The notes beneath the pieces are model-generated. The model was not told the DNA's origin. It saw only the letters and a program-made list of their open reading frames with translations, and ran no database searches. Made by a program: the position numbers and the translations under genes. Of a stretch of 64,000 nt of DNA, positions 1 to 8,517 are shown in pieces (within the stretch, counting starts at the first letter, position 1; each line of letters begins with the position of its first letter). This stretch comes from Paraburkholderia lacunae (lineage in GTDB: Bacteria; Pseudomonadota; Gammaproteobacteria; Burkholderiales; Burkholderiaceae). The stretch covers positions 124,001-188,000 of the forward strand of contig NZ_QHKS01000010.1 of the NCBI RefSeq assembly GCF_003353175.1, given 5' to 3'.

Positions 1-378
1 GGTCTCGAGGATCTCGAGCACGAACCGCTCGGGCGGCATCAGATGGACGATGTCGTTGAACAGCAGCGCGCGGTCGATATTGACGAAGCCGCGGTGCGGG
101 CCCAGCACCGCCGGCACACCGATTCCGCCGATCGTGCGCGCCACCACCTGCGCCGTCGCCTGGGCGTCGTCGCTGACTTCGGCGTAGTTATGCGCGCCGG
201 ATCGAAACAATAATTCGTAAGCATTGAGCGCGCCGTCGCGATCGAGAATCGGCTGGCGGCCCAGATAGACGAACTGCGAGACAGACTGCGCCTGAGCGGC
301 CGGATCGACGCTGTCGGCGCCGTAAGCAAGCACCTCGACGTGCCCGGGCTCTGACCTGAGAGGGTGACGTTCAGACAT
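1..378 (-). CDS. EAL/HDOD signalling protein (YuxH-like), C-terminus outside window
   Basis: The visible 126 residues are the N-terminal part of an EAL-like domain of the YuxH type (EAL plus HDOD). The stretch FVYLGRQPILDRDG and a later FVLEILET match the family's opening strand and its E-x-L position. The ATG at 378 is the first good start, but no clear Shine-Dalgarno sequence precedes it. The gene runs off the left edge, so the HDOD half is not visible. It is a paralogue of the complete gene at 5873-7324, which has the same ARQPILTRDG-like opening. YuxH-type proteins usually have degenerate EAL domains and act as signalling adaptors rather than active cyclic-di-GMP phosphodiesterases. Whether this copy is active cannot be judged from the part seen. 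Confidence 0.8.
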   Translation of the reverse strand, partial: MSERHPLRSEPGHVEVLAYGADSVDPAAQAQSVSQFVYLGRQPILDRDGALNAYELLFRSGAHNYAEVSDDAQATAQVVARTIGGIGVPAVLGPHRGFVNIDRALLFNDIVHLMPPERFVLEILET

Positions 379-766
379 GGATCATCGGTGCGTGGATTCG
401 GAAACGCTATGCAGTGGCGTGACGCGCCGACGCAGCATAGCGGCTTGCCGCAGGGGTTTGCCGTCGTCGGGTTGGTCCTCGGAACGACCCTCGGGTTGGC
501 CCTTGCGTTGGCCCTCGTGTTGGTGCTTGGGTCTGTCGTGTTAACGGATACAACGAGCCCGCACTTTAACCGAATCAATCCCGCCGCGGCGGCGGCTCGC
601 GGAGCCATTCCTTACCAATTGTTTTTTGCAGCCGGCGCGCTAAAGATTTCCCATCGCGGGTCGTTATCTTGTTCTGATGAGGCGGCCTGATACCTCCCGG
701 CCGCCCGGGCACGGCGGCCAGCGAGCCGCCCCGCCTGCAGACGAACACGGGTTCCCAGCGACAAAC
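379..766. other. Intergenic region, divergent promoters, degenerate 12-bp repeats
   Basis: This 388-bp gap lies between two divergent signalling genes and should hold both promoters, though I cannot pick out convincing -35/-10 pairs. A 108-codon plus-strand reading frame at 364-690 crosses it. Its composition is driven by the repeats at 470-529 and I do not regard it as a gene. If the downstream gene starts at 677 instead of 767 the gap is 90 bp shorter. Confidence 0.5.
470..529. repeat. Degenerate 12-bp tandem repeat, 5 units
   Basis: Five consecutive 12-bp units resemble GGTTGGCCCTTG, with two to five differences between units; unit 2 is the most diverged. The phase is kept exactly, so this looks like an aged tandem array. 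The same 12-bp period recurs elsewhere in the window, most dramatically at 38539-39066. Confidence 0.6.
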
Positions 767-2581
767 ATGGAAGCGAACAGGATCACCGCGCCCCGCCGGG
801 GCCCCTTGCGCACGGTCATCGACCGGTTTCGTGCGTTCGGCCGGCGCGCGGAGCGCAAGCCGCAGTTGGGCGCGAGCCGCACTGCGCAACTGGAACAGGT
901 AGTCGGCGCCGTCGACCTGCTGGCGCACGTCGATCACGAACTGCGCTTTCTCTATGTTTCCGACGCCAGCCTGCGCTTCATCGGTTATCACCGCGAGTAT
1001 CTCGAGACCATCACGCTGCACGATCTGGTGGCGCCCGCCGACGTCCAGCGCCTCGACGCGCTGCTCGCCCGCGCCGCGGCGACGGGCAACGTCGAGAAAG
1101 CCACGCTCAGCCTCATCAAGTCGCTGACCTACCCGATCACGGTCGAACTGCGCGTGGTGCGCAATAGCCATGACGGCATCGACGGCTATGCGATCGCCGG
1201 CTTCGACGTGTCGGCCTGGCGCGCCACCGAGGAACGCCTGACCCAGGCGCTGCATCACGACCGTCTGACCAACCTCGCCAATCAGTCGGCGCTGATCCCC
1301 ACGCTGCTCGAAGCCCAGCAGCAAGCCGATGTGCACGGCACGCCGGCCGCGCTGCTGCTGCTCGACATCGACGACTATCAACGCGTGAACCGCGCGCTCG
1401 GCTACGATGCCGGCGACGAGATGCTGCGCGACACCGCGCGGCGTCTATTGAACATGACGAGCCCGGGCGAGACGGTCGCGCGCGTGGCCAGCGACGAATT
1501 CGCGATCCTCGTCAAGGCGGCCGCGAACCGCACCCATGCGGCAGCCGCCGCCGAAGCACTGGCCCGGCGCCTGTTGACCGCGATCCAGCAGCCGTATGTC
1601 TTCAGCGGCCAGCAGGTGCATCTGTCGGCGAGCATCGGTATTGCGCTCTATCCCGACGTGCGCCACGCCAACGACACGGCCGTGCACGACGCCCATCTGC
1701 TGCGCTGGGCCGACCACGCGCTGCAGCAGGCCAAGGCGGCCGGCGGCAACACGCTCGCCTTTTACGTGCCGGACGACAATCCCGCCGACGCCGAACGTCT
1801 GAAGCTCGAGGCCGATCTGTACGACGGCGTGCGCAACGGCGAATTCTCGCTGCACTTCCAGCCGATCACCAGCAGCCGCACGCATGGCGTGGTCGGCGTC
1901 GAGGCGCTGATCCGCTGGCTGCATCCGATGCATGGCCTCGTGCCTCCTTCGACGTTCATTCCGCTCGCGGAGTCGGTCGGCCTGATCAACTTCCTCGGCA
2001 ACTGGGTGCTGAAGGTGGCCTGCATGCAGCTGATCCAGTGGGACGCCCAGGGCATCTCGTTGCAGTACGTGGCCGTCAACGTGTCGCCGCAGCAGTTCCG
2101 CGATCCGCGTTTCAAGGACGCCGTGCGCGAAGCCATCGAGCTGACCGGCATCGACCCGCGCCGCCTCGTGTTCGAGATCACCGAAAGCCTGCTGATGCAC
2201 GACCCGGCGCACGCCAAGGGCCTGCTCGAGGATTTCACCGCGATGGGCATCAGCTTCGCCGTCGACGACTTCGGCACCGGCTATTCGAGTCTCGCCTACC
2301 TGCAACGATTTCCCCTGGCGAAGCTCAAGATCGACAGGAGCTTTGTCGAGAATCTGCTAACCTCGCGAAACGATCAGGCAATCGTTAGCGCGGTCGTGGG
2401 TCTTGCGCAAACGCTCGATCTCGAACTGGTCGCCGAGGGCGTCGAAACGGAAGCACAACGCGCCCTTCTGACCGAAATGGGATGTGACCATATTCAGGGT
2501 TGGCTCGTCTGCAAGGCGTTGCCTTCCGACGAACTCGCGCGGCGTTTCGAAACGCGCTCGCTTCACTTGCACGCTGCGTAG
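767..2581 (+). CDS. PAS-GGDEF-EAL protein, probable cyclic-di-GMP phosphodiesterase
   Basis: A 604-residue soluble protein with a PAS domain (about 50-155), a GGDEF domain (about 165-325) and an EAL domain (about 340-595). The GGDEF signature reads ASDEF at 241-245, which should abolish diguanylate cyclase activity. The EAL half keeps EAL at 379-381, the VNVSPQQF and EITES motifs, DDFGTGYSSL from 500 and QGW at 577-579, so it is predicted to hydrolyse cyclic-di-GMP in the cytoplasm. The PAS domain probably senses a small ligand or partner. There is an alternative upstream in-frame ATG at 677; neither start has a good ribosome binding site. I prefer 767 because the extra 30 residues are low-complexity. 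The next gene, an HDOD protein, begins about 90 bp downstream on the same strand. Confidence 0.85.
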   Translation: MEANRITAPRRGPLRTVIDRFRAFGRRAERKPQLGASRTAQLEQVVGAVDLLAHVDHELRFLYVSDASLRFIGYHREYLETITLHDLVAPADVQRLDALLARAAATGNVEKATLSLIKSLTYPITVELRVVRNSHDGIDGYAIAGFDVSAWRATEERLTQALHHDRLTNLANQSALIPTLLEAQQQADVHGTPAALLLLDIDDYQRVNRALGYDAGDEMLRDTARRLLNMTSPGETVARVASDEFAILVKAAANRTHAAAAAEALARRLLTAIQQPYVFSGQQVHLSASIGIALYPDVRHANDTAVHDAHLLRWADHALQQAKAAGGNTLAFYVPDDNPADAERLKLEADLYDGVRNGEFSLHFQPITSSRTHGVVGVEALIRWLHPMHGLVPPSTFIPLAESVGLINFLGNWVLKVACMQLIQWDAQGISLQYVAVNVSPQQFRDPRFKDAVREAIELTGIDPRRLVFEITESLLMHDPAHAKGLLEDFTAMGISFAVDDFGTGYSSLAYLQRFPLAKLKIDRSFVENLLTSRNDQAIVSAVVGLAQTLDLELVAEGVETEAQRALLTEMGCDHIQGWLVCKALPSDELARRFETRSLHLHAA

Positions 2582-2669
2582 CGATGCAGGCCAGAAGCTT
2601 GCGCAGCAGAAGCCGGCTCAACGCCGGCGTGGCACTCATTGGAACATGTATGGTTTTTGCGGGAATCAC

Positions 2670-4127
2670 ATGCTAAAGGCGACGGTGCTCGACAGGCTCT
2701 GGACGCGGATGAGCGAGCGCGGCGATTTCCCCATGCTGTCGCAGTCGCTGCGCACCACCATGGCGGCAATGAACAATGACGACCTCGACTTCACCGGCCT
2801 CGTGCAAGTCGTGTTGTCGGATTTCGCGTTGACGCAAAAAGTGCTGCGCCTTGCCAACTCGGCCATGTACATGGCGTTCGGCGGCAATATCACGACCGTG
2901 TCGCGCGCGCTGATGGTGCTCGGCATGGATGCGGTCGGCCACCTCGTCGTCGGGCTGAAGATCGTCGATCACTTTCATCACAGCGCGCCGCGCCGCATCG
3001 ACGCGAAACTCGAACTCAACCGTACGCTGCTGTCGGGCTGCGTCGCGCGCAAGCTGACTGAGCGCGGCGATCTGCGCGCCGGCGAAGAGGCCGTGGTCTG
3101 CACGCTGATGCGCCAGATCGGCAAGCTGCTGGTGGTGTTCTATCTCGACGCCGAATGGGATCAGATCCGCCGCCACATCGATGCCGGCGCGCTCGAAGCT
3201 GACGCCTGCGTGCTGGTGCTCGGCGTGACGTTCGACGAAATCGGCATGGAAGCGGCCACGCGCTGGCGTTTGCCGGACATGATCCGCTCGGGCATGGGCG
3301 AGTTCGATCCGCAGGATATCGAGCAGCCGCGCCAGGTGCAGTGGCTGCGCGCCATTACCAACTATTCGACGGCCGTGGCGGACGTGCTGACCCAGCAGAA
3401 CATGCCGGACTGGGAGCGCGAGGAACGCATCGCCGAACTGGCGCAACAATACAGCCACGCGCTGAATACGGATCCGGAAGTGCTGCATCAGATGAGCGTC
3501 GCGCTCGCCCGCGAAGAAGGCGGCGACGGCGTCATGCGCGAGATCGTCGAGTTGCGCGCCAATGCGGACGCGATTGCGCGCGAGGCGCTCGATCCGCAAG
3601 CGCGCATCGTGGCGGGCGTGGGCGATCTGCGCGGCCTGCCCGACGGCAGCGCGCTCGCGCCGGCGCTGGCGCTGGCCGCGGAAACCGTGTTGGCGGCGCT
3701 CGGCTTTGCGCGCACGGTCGTGTTCGTCAAGCACAGCGGCGGTACGTTCAAGGCGCGCCTCGGGCTCGGTCCGAAGATCGATGCGGCGCTGCCGAAGCTG
3801 TCGTTCAACACCGCGTTCGAGCCCGACGTGTTTCATCTCGCGATCGCGAACTCGGTCGGCATCTTCATCGAGAACGCACGCGACCCGAAGATGGTCGCGC
3901 GATTACCGGAATGGTTCCGACGTTCGTTCGACGATGCCCGCGCCTTCGTGCTGTTGCCGGTAGTCGACGAAACCGATCAGACGGTGGCGCTGCTATATGG
4001 TGACTGGTCGCATACTCAGGAGCCGCGGCGAATATCCCAGAAGGAAATGAGCGCGTTGAACGAGTTGGCAAGGGAGTTAGGACGTTTTTTCGGCCTGGGG
4101 CAGATGCAGGAAATGGAGAAGATGTGA
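2670..4127 (+). CDS. HDOD domain protein with C-terminal GAF-like domain
   Basis: A 485-residue cytoplasmic protein. Residues about 20-215 form an HDOD domain, a catalytically dead relative of HD phosphohydrolases, with the typical VLRLANSA, TVSRALMVLGMD and LSGCVARKL blocks. Residues about 320-480 look GAF-like. HDOD proteins act as signalling scaffolds, often with cyclic-di-GMP or two-component partners, which fits the flanking EAL protein and histidine kinase. I use the ATG at 2670, four bases after GGGAA. An ATG at 2646 would add eight residues, and open frame extends back into the preceding gene. The neighbours suggest a shared transcript with 767-2581. Confidence 0.75.
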   Translation: MLKATVLDRLWTRMSERGDFPMLSQSLRTTMAAMNNDDLDFTGLVQVVLSDFALTQKVLRLANSAMYMAFGGNITTVSRALMVLGMDAVGHLVVGLKIVDHFHHSAPRRIDAKLELNRTLLSGCVARKLTERGDLRAGEEAVVCTLMRQIGKLLVVFYLDAEWDQIRRHIDAGALEADACVLVLGVTFDEIGMEAATRWRLPDMIRSGMGEFDPQDIEQPRQVQWLRAITNYSTAVADVLTQQNMPDWEREERIAELAQQYSHALNTDPEVLHQMSVALAREEGGDGVMREIVELRANADAIAREALDPQARIVAGVGDLRGLPDGSALAPALALAAETVLAALGFARTVVFVKHSGGTFKARLGLGPKIDAALPKLSFNTAFEPDVFHLAIANSVGIFIENARDPKMVARLPEWFRRSFDDARAFVLLPVVDETDQTVALLYGDWSHTQEPRRISQKEMSALNELARELGRFFGLGQMQEMEKM

Positions 4128-4157
4128 AGACGTGGCGTGACCGTTGATCACGCTGCG

Positions 4158-5726
4158 TCACTCCTCCGGCATTTGCCCTGATTCAAGCGGCAACGAAAAG
4201 CAGAACGAGGTGCCGCGCTCCGGATTGGCTTCGGCCCAGACGTCGCCGCCGTGCCGGGAAACGATGTTCTTGCAGAGCGACAGCCCGATGCCGTTGCCGC
4301 CGAGCTTCGACGTGAAGAAGCCATCGAACACTTTCTCGTGCCGGCCGAGATCGATGCCGACGCCGGTATCCGACACGCGCAGGACCGCCCGGCCGCGCTC
4401 GGCACACGTTCCGATAGTCATGGAGCGCGAACGCTCGGGCACCTCGAGCATGGCCTCGACCGCATTGAATGCGAAATTGAGGATCACCTGTCCGATCAGG
4501 ATTTTTTCGCAGCGCACCCACAACGGGCGATCGCCCAACGCGAATTTGCATGACACGCCGGCCTCGCGTGCCTTCAGCGCGATGAAATACTCGACGTCGT
4601 GCACGATCGCATTCAGGTCGATCGCTTCCTCGACCTGCTCGAGTTTCACCACGTAGTCGCGCACGCTCTTGACGATGACCGACGCGCGCTCGACCTGCTT
4701 GAGTACGCTCTCCAGCCCCCACATCACATCGTCCGGCGTACCGGGCGACGCGTTGAGGCGCATCATCCCGCCTTCGAGAAAATTACGCGCCGACGCGAGC
4801 GGCTGGCTCAGTTCGTGCGCGAGCGTCATGGCCATTTCGCCCATCGCGTTGTAGCGCGCCAGGTATTCAAGCTTGCGCTCGCTCGCGCGGCGCATTTCCT
4901 CGGCCTCGACTTGAGGCGTCACGTCGCGAAAATGCAGCAGGATGCCGCTCAGATCGTCTTCGAGTTCGACATGGCGGCAGAACGCGTCATGCCAGCGCAG
5001 CGATCCGTCGCCATTGCGGATCCGGTAGCGAAACGCAACCGGCTCCGAACCCGGCTCGTGCTGCAGCCCTGCCTCGGCGAGTTGCGCGAGCACGACCTGG
5101 CGCGACGCGCCGTCGCATAACGCGGTGAAATTCATCGGCGTCGAAGCGTCGGCCGGCAGACCCAGCAGCCGGCACGACGACTCGCTCAGATATTTGATCT
5201 CGCCGCTTTCGGACAGCACCGCGATGCCTTCGCTCAGGTCATGCATGAATTCCTTGAGGCGGGTCTCGAAGCGCTTCAGGTCCTTCTTGATGCGCTCCTC
5301 GGCGGCAATATCCCGGAACTGGACCATCAGCACGTCGCGATCGTGCAGCTTGACGCGTGTCGCCACGGCTTCGGACAGAATCTCCGTGCCGTCTTTCGCG
5401 CGATAGCACCATTCGATGATGCTCTCGCCGTTCGCCACCGCGTCTTCCAGCCACTGCAAACCGATCTCGTGGCGGTACTTCCACGCGTTGCGGGTCATGT
5501 CGGGGGCTTTCAGCGGCAGCAGTTCCTCGACGGTGAAGCCCAGTGCGTGGCAAGCGGCGGCGTTAGCCCACAGGATGGCCTTGGTCTGCGCATCGTGCAG
5601 GATCATGCACGTCTTCAGCGATTGCAGAAGCGCAAGGCGATCGGCGTCCAACAGTTCGAATGCGGCGGAAGTTTCCATGCGTTCAGGCCCGGCTGCTAAG
5701 TGTGACTGCAATGCGGTGACGGCCAT
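4158..5726 (-). CDS. Soluble PAS-PAS sensor histidine kinase (FixL/NtrB-like)
   Basis: A 522-residue kinase with two PAS domains (about 35-150 and 165-285), a HisKA phosphoacceptor helix with LAHELSQPL (His304) and a HATPase domain with the N-box NFAFNAVEAM, DTGVGID and GGNGIGLSL. There is no membrane segment or signal peptide, so it senses a cytoplasmic signal. ATP-dependent autophosphorylation of His304 and transfer to a response regulator is the family mechanism. No response regulator lies next to it, so it is an orphan here. It converges tail-to-tail with the HDOD gene. The ATG at 5726 lies inside a 14-bp tandem duplication (5711-5738). A TTG at 5744 or an ATG at 5678 are alternative starts, and none has a clear ribosome binding site. 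Confidence 0.85.
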   Translation of the reverse strand: MAVTALQSHLAAGPERMETSAAFELLDADRLALLQSLKTCMILHDAQTKAILWANAAACHALGFTVEELLPLKAPDMTRNAWKYRHEIGLQWLEDAVANGESIIEWCYRAKDGTEILSEAVATRVKLHDRDVLMVQFRDIAAEERIKKDLKRFETRLKEFMHDLSEGIAVLSESGEIKYLSESSCRLLGLPADASTPMNFTALCDGASRQVVLAQLAEAGLQHEPGSEPVAFRYRIRNGDGSLRWHDAFCRHVELEDDLSGILLHFRDVTPQVEAEEMRRASERKLEYLARYNAMGEMAMTLAHELSQPLASARNFLEGGMMRLNASPGTPDDVMWGLESVLKQVERASVIVKSVRDYVVKLEQVEEAIDLNAIVHDVEYFIALKAREAGVSCKFALGDRPLWVRCEKILIGQVILNFAFNAVEAMLEVPERSRSMTIGTCAERGRAVLRVSDTGVGIDLGRHEKVFDGFFTSKLGGNGIGLSLCKNIVSRHGGDVWAEANPERGTSFCFSLPLESGQMPEE

Positions 5727-5738
5727 GCGGTGACGGCC
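5711..5738. repeat. Perfect 14-bp tandem duplication at a gene start
   Basis: Two identical copies of ATGCGGTGACGGCC lie back to back over the 5' end of the histidine kinase gene. Because 14 is not a multiple of three, loss or gain of a copy would shift the frame between the TTG at 5744 and the ATG at 5726. Confidence 0.8.
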
Positions 5739-5803
5739 ATGCAAAGGTCTGAACGCAGCTTAACGCATCGTCGATAGGGGTTTCTAGCGGCGCAATGGAG
5801 ACT

Positions 5804-5827
5804 CGGGCTAAAGGTTTCTTTAGCCCG
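5804..5827 (-). terminator. Hairpin terminator candidate after the EAL/HDOD gene
   Basis: A perfect 9-bp stem, CGGGCTAAA with TTTAGCCCG, and a 6-base loop begin about 45 bp past the stop codon at 5873. The stem ends in A/T pairs but no long U-run follows on the minus strand, so strength is uncertain. Confidence 0.5.
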
Positions 5828-5872
5828 CCGAGGGTCATTACCTGGTTCGCTGCGTCGGCCGATACGCCGGAC

Positions 5873-7324
5873 TCAGTCCTCGATCCGCTCCAACCCCTCC
5901 GCGCTCCGGTCCGCGACTCCGGCCCACGCCCCTGCCGCGAGGCCAAGCTGCGCGAGCTCTTCCACCGTCAACGGCTGCAAGCGCGCGCAAACGGCGCCGA
6001 GCTCATCCCAGGCGCCCCGCTCCAGCGCGTCGACCGCGCTCAGCAACGCCCCCAGCACGCCCTCGCGATGCAGGATCGCCGCCTGGATCGGCCGCGACAG
6101 CGTCAGCACATTCAAGGTGCTCTCGAGCGAGCCGCCGAACACCGCGTCGACAAACGAAAACACGCCGGTCAGAAAGGCCGCGTCGGCTTCATTGCGCCCG
6201 GCTTCGGGCAAGCGCGCAATCGCCAGTTCCATGAAGCGCGCGCGGGTCGCCGCCAGTTGCAACAGCGGATCGTCTTCCAGGGCGACCTTGCGGCCGTCCG
6301 CGTACAGCAGCAACTGTGTCCAGCGCGCGATCCGGTCGGTGCCGGTCGCATTGATCGCTTCGCGCAGCGTCGTCACCTTGTGCCCGACCGCCAGCCCGCT
6401 CGAATTCGCGAGCTTCATCAGATGCATCACCAGCACCGGATTCAGCTTGAGTTCCGCTTCGAGTTGCGCGACGGTCGGGTCTCCCGCCAGCAGTTGCAGC
6501 AGATTCAGCAAGGCGTGCCGCGGCGCGCTGACACGCCGCGTCGACGAGGACTGGGCACGCGCGAAGAAGTAGCCCTGGAAACGGTCGAAGCCGAGACCAT
6601 GCGCCGTTTCGAAATCGGCCTGTGCATCGACGCCCGATGCGATCAGCAGCTTGCCCGCGGACTTGAGTACGCTGCTCAGCTTGGGCAACAGCGCGCCCGC
6701 GGCGCGTGTGAAATCGATCTTGACGACGTCCGCGTAAGGCAGGAGCCGCGCGAACGTGTCGTTGGGCTGGGCCACTTCGTCGAGCACGAAGCGATAGCGC
6801 CGCCCATGCAGCTGAACGATCCGGGCGATCAACGCCTCGTCGACCTCGATCGAAGTCGACAGTTCGAACATGAAACGCTCGGCGGGCAAGTGCAGGATCG
6901 CGTCGTCGAACAGCATCTCGCGGCTCACGTCGACGTAGGCGGGATGCCCGGTGAGCGCGCCGCGCACATTGCCTTGCATCAGGCCGCGAAGCACGGCTCG
7001 TGCCGCTTGTTGCGCTTGTTGCGCTTGTTGCGCTTGTTGCGCTTGTTGCGCTTGTTGCGTCGGCTCGCGCGGCCGGCCCGGCAACGCGCCAACGTTTGCG
7101 TTCGCGCCCCCATCAGCGGCCTGGGTTGCCGCGGCCGCACCCGGGTCCGCGGCCGTGTCCGCGGCCGCCAGCGCCGGCGCGCGCACCTTGAGTTCATAGC
7201 CGCAGAGCATGCCGTCCCGAGTCAGGATCGGCTGACGGGCAAAACTGGCGTTCAATTGCGCGTCGTCTGCGCCGTCCGGCGCAGCGCCGGTCCGGCTCGG
7301 ATTCTCGAATGCGATGGTGGTCAT
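5873..7324 (-). CDS. EAL/HDOD signalling protein (YuxH-like)
   Basis: A 483-residue soluble protein with an N-terminal EAL-like domain and a C-terminal HDOD domain (about 250-445). The opening block ARQPILTRDGMLCGYELKV is typical of YuxH proteins. Catalytic EAL residues look degenerate, with FELSTS where an E-x-L is expected, so a regulatory rather than hydrolytic role is likely. The EAL domain is interrupted by a low-complexity linker containing six repeats of QQA (DNA at 7005-7058). The ATG at 7324 follows a GGGGA ribosome binding site. It is a paralogue of the truncated gene at 1-378 and belongs to the same signalling group. Its direct partner is unknown. Confidence 0.8.
   Translation of the reverse strand: MTTIAFENPSRTGAAPDGADDAQLNASFARQPILTRDGMLCGYELKVRAPALAAADTAADPGAAAATQAADGGANANVGALPGRPREPTQQAQQAQQAQQAQQAQQAARAVLRGLMQGNVRGALTGHPAYVDVSREMLFDDAILHLPAERFMFELSTSIEVDEALIARIVQLHGRRYRFVLDEVAQPNDTFARLLPYADVVKIDFTRAAGALLPKLSSVLKSAGKLLIASGVDAQADFETAHGLGFDRFQGYFFARAQSSSTRRVSAPRHALLNLLQLLAGDPTVAQLEAELKLNPVLVMHLMKLANSSGLAVGHKVTTLREAINATGTDRIARWTQLLLYADGRKVALEDDPLLQLAATRARFMELAIARLPEAGRNEADAAFLTGVFSFVDAVFGGSLESTLNVLTLSRPIQAAILHREGVLGALLSAVDALERGAWDELGAVCARLQPLTVEELAQLGLAAGAWAGVADRSAEGLERIED
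7005..7058. repeat. 9-bp coding repeat, six perfect copies
   Basis: Six uninterrupted copies of GCTTGTTGC. Read on the minus strand they encode repeated Gln-Gln-Ala in the linker of the EAL/HDOD protein. The 9-bp period preserves frame, so copy number can vary without breaking the gene. Confidence 0.9.
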
Positions 7325-7606
7325 TCCGGTCCCCCGCTAAGCGCCGCCCTGGCGCTTCCTGCTGTATTTTGGTTTGCGCTGACGGCGCGTCCAAACCCCC
7401 GTGGCTCGCGACACCGTGCGGCGCCGGCTATGGGCGCCCGGCGATTTTAGCGCAGGCCGCCGCGCTCGGGCGCGGCCATGCCGCAATATCTTGAAATAAT
7501 TGGATGCCGTCGTCGCTGAACCCCGGGAAGGAATCGACGATACTGTTGTGCAGCGCAAAAGCGCTCTCCCGCGCTCCACCCTTCGCTCACCACCGAAAGG
7601 AAAACC

Positions 7607-8344
7607 ATGGACGTCAAAAGCGTGCTGTCAAATGCCTTCGCGATGCCGATCACCAGCCCGGCGTTTCCAATGGGCCCGTATCGGTTCACCGATCGGGAAT
7701 TTCTGATCATCACCTACCGCACCGATCCGGACAAACTGCGGGCCGTCGTTCCCGAGCCGTTGCAGATCGGCGAGCCGCTCGTCCATTACGAATTTATTCG
7801 CATGCCGGATTCGACCGGCTTCGGCGACTACACGGAAAGCGGCCAGGTGATTCCGGTGTCGTACAACGGCGTGGCGGGCGGCTACACGCTGGCGATGTAT
7901 CTGGACGATCACCCGCCGATTGCCGGCGGCCGCGAATTGTGGGGGTTTCCGAAAAAGCTCGCCAAGCCGGTGCTCGAAGTTCACACCGACACCCTGGTCG
8001 GCACGCTCGACTACGGCCCGGTGCGCATCGCCACCGGCACGATGGGCTACAAGCATCGGCAGCTCGATCTCGCGCAGCAGAAAAAACGCCTGGAAGCGCC
8101 GAACTTCCTGTTGAAGGTGATTCCGCACGTGGACGGCACGCCGCGCATTTGCGAACTGGTGCGCTACTACCTGCAGGACATCGACCTGAAAGGCGCATGG
8201 ACCGGCCCGGCCGCGCTCGAACTGGCGCCGCACGCGCTGGCGCCAGTCGCCGAATTGCCGGTGCTCGAAGTCGTCGAGGCGCGGCATCTGATGGCCGACC
8301 TCACGCTCGGTCTCGGCGAGGTCGTGTTCGACTATCTCAGGTAG
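7607..8344 (+). CDS. adc: Acetoacetate decarboxylase
   Basis: A 245-residue enzyme of the acetoacetate decarboxylase family, converting acetoacetate to acetone and carbon dioxide through a Schiff base on lysine. The motif ELWGFPKKLAKP places the paired lysines at 116-117, matching the Lys115/Lys116 pair of the clostridial enzyme. The length is normal for the family. The ATG at 7607 follows a GAAAGGAAA ribosome binding site by a few bases. It is monocistronic: the upstream neighbour diverges and the downstream neighbour converges. No 3-hydroxybutyrate dehydrogenase or CoA-transferase gene is adjacent, so the physiological source of acetoacetate is not shown by context. Confidence 0.93.
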   Translation: MDVKSVLSNAFAMPITSPAFPMGPYRFTDREFLIITYRTDPDKLRAVVPEPLQIGEPLVHYEFIRMPDSTGFGDYTESGQVIPVSYNGVAGGYTLAMYLDDHPPIAGGRELWGFPKKLAKPVLEVHTDTLVGTLDYGPVRIATGTMGYKHRQLDLAQQKKRLEAPNFLLKVIPHVDGTPRICELVRYYLQDIDLKGAWTGPAALELAPHALAPVAELPVLEVVEARHLMADLTLGLGEVVFDYLR

Positions 8345-8362
8345 TTTTAACCGGCGACGCAT

Positions 8363-8382
8363 TCGGCACGGCAGCGTGCCGA
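8363..8382 (+). terminator. Hairpin after acetoacetate decarboxylase gene
   Basis: An 8-bp perfect stem (TCGGCACG with CGTGCCGA) and a 4-base loop lie about 20 bp past the stop. No U-run follows, so it is only a candidate terminator. Confidence 0.45.
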
Positions 8383-8456
8383 GCCATCCGGACAACGGCA
8401 GCTTGCGGTCGCTGCCTGTTGACTTAGTTAGCCATACAGATCAGATGACAGCCGAA

Positions 8457-8493
8457 ATGCAAACCGGCCGCACACAAGGCGGCCGGTTTGCAT
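8457..8493 (-). terminator. Strong hairpin terminator after the binding-protein gene
   Basis: A perfect 15-bp stem, with arms at 8457-8471 and 8479-8493, encloses a 7-base loop. It sits 25 bp beyond the stop codon at 8518. On the minus strand the right arm runs into TT. Its position between convergent genes means it may stop transcription from both sides. Confidence 0.75.
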
Positions 8494-8517
8494 ACAGCGG
8501 ATAACGCAACCCACGCT

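Noticed and set aside
364..690. 108-codon plus-strand reading frame with a leucine/valine-rich stretch
   Set aside because: Its hydrophobic segment comes from the 12-bp repeat, it overlaps the starts of both flanking genes and it has no ribosome binding site.
5795..7450. 551-codon plus-strand frame
   Set aside because: Antisense to the EAL/HDOD gene and Arg/Gln/Ala-rich, a typical mirror frame in GC-rich DNA.
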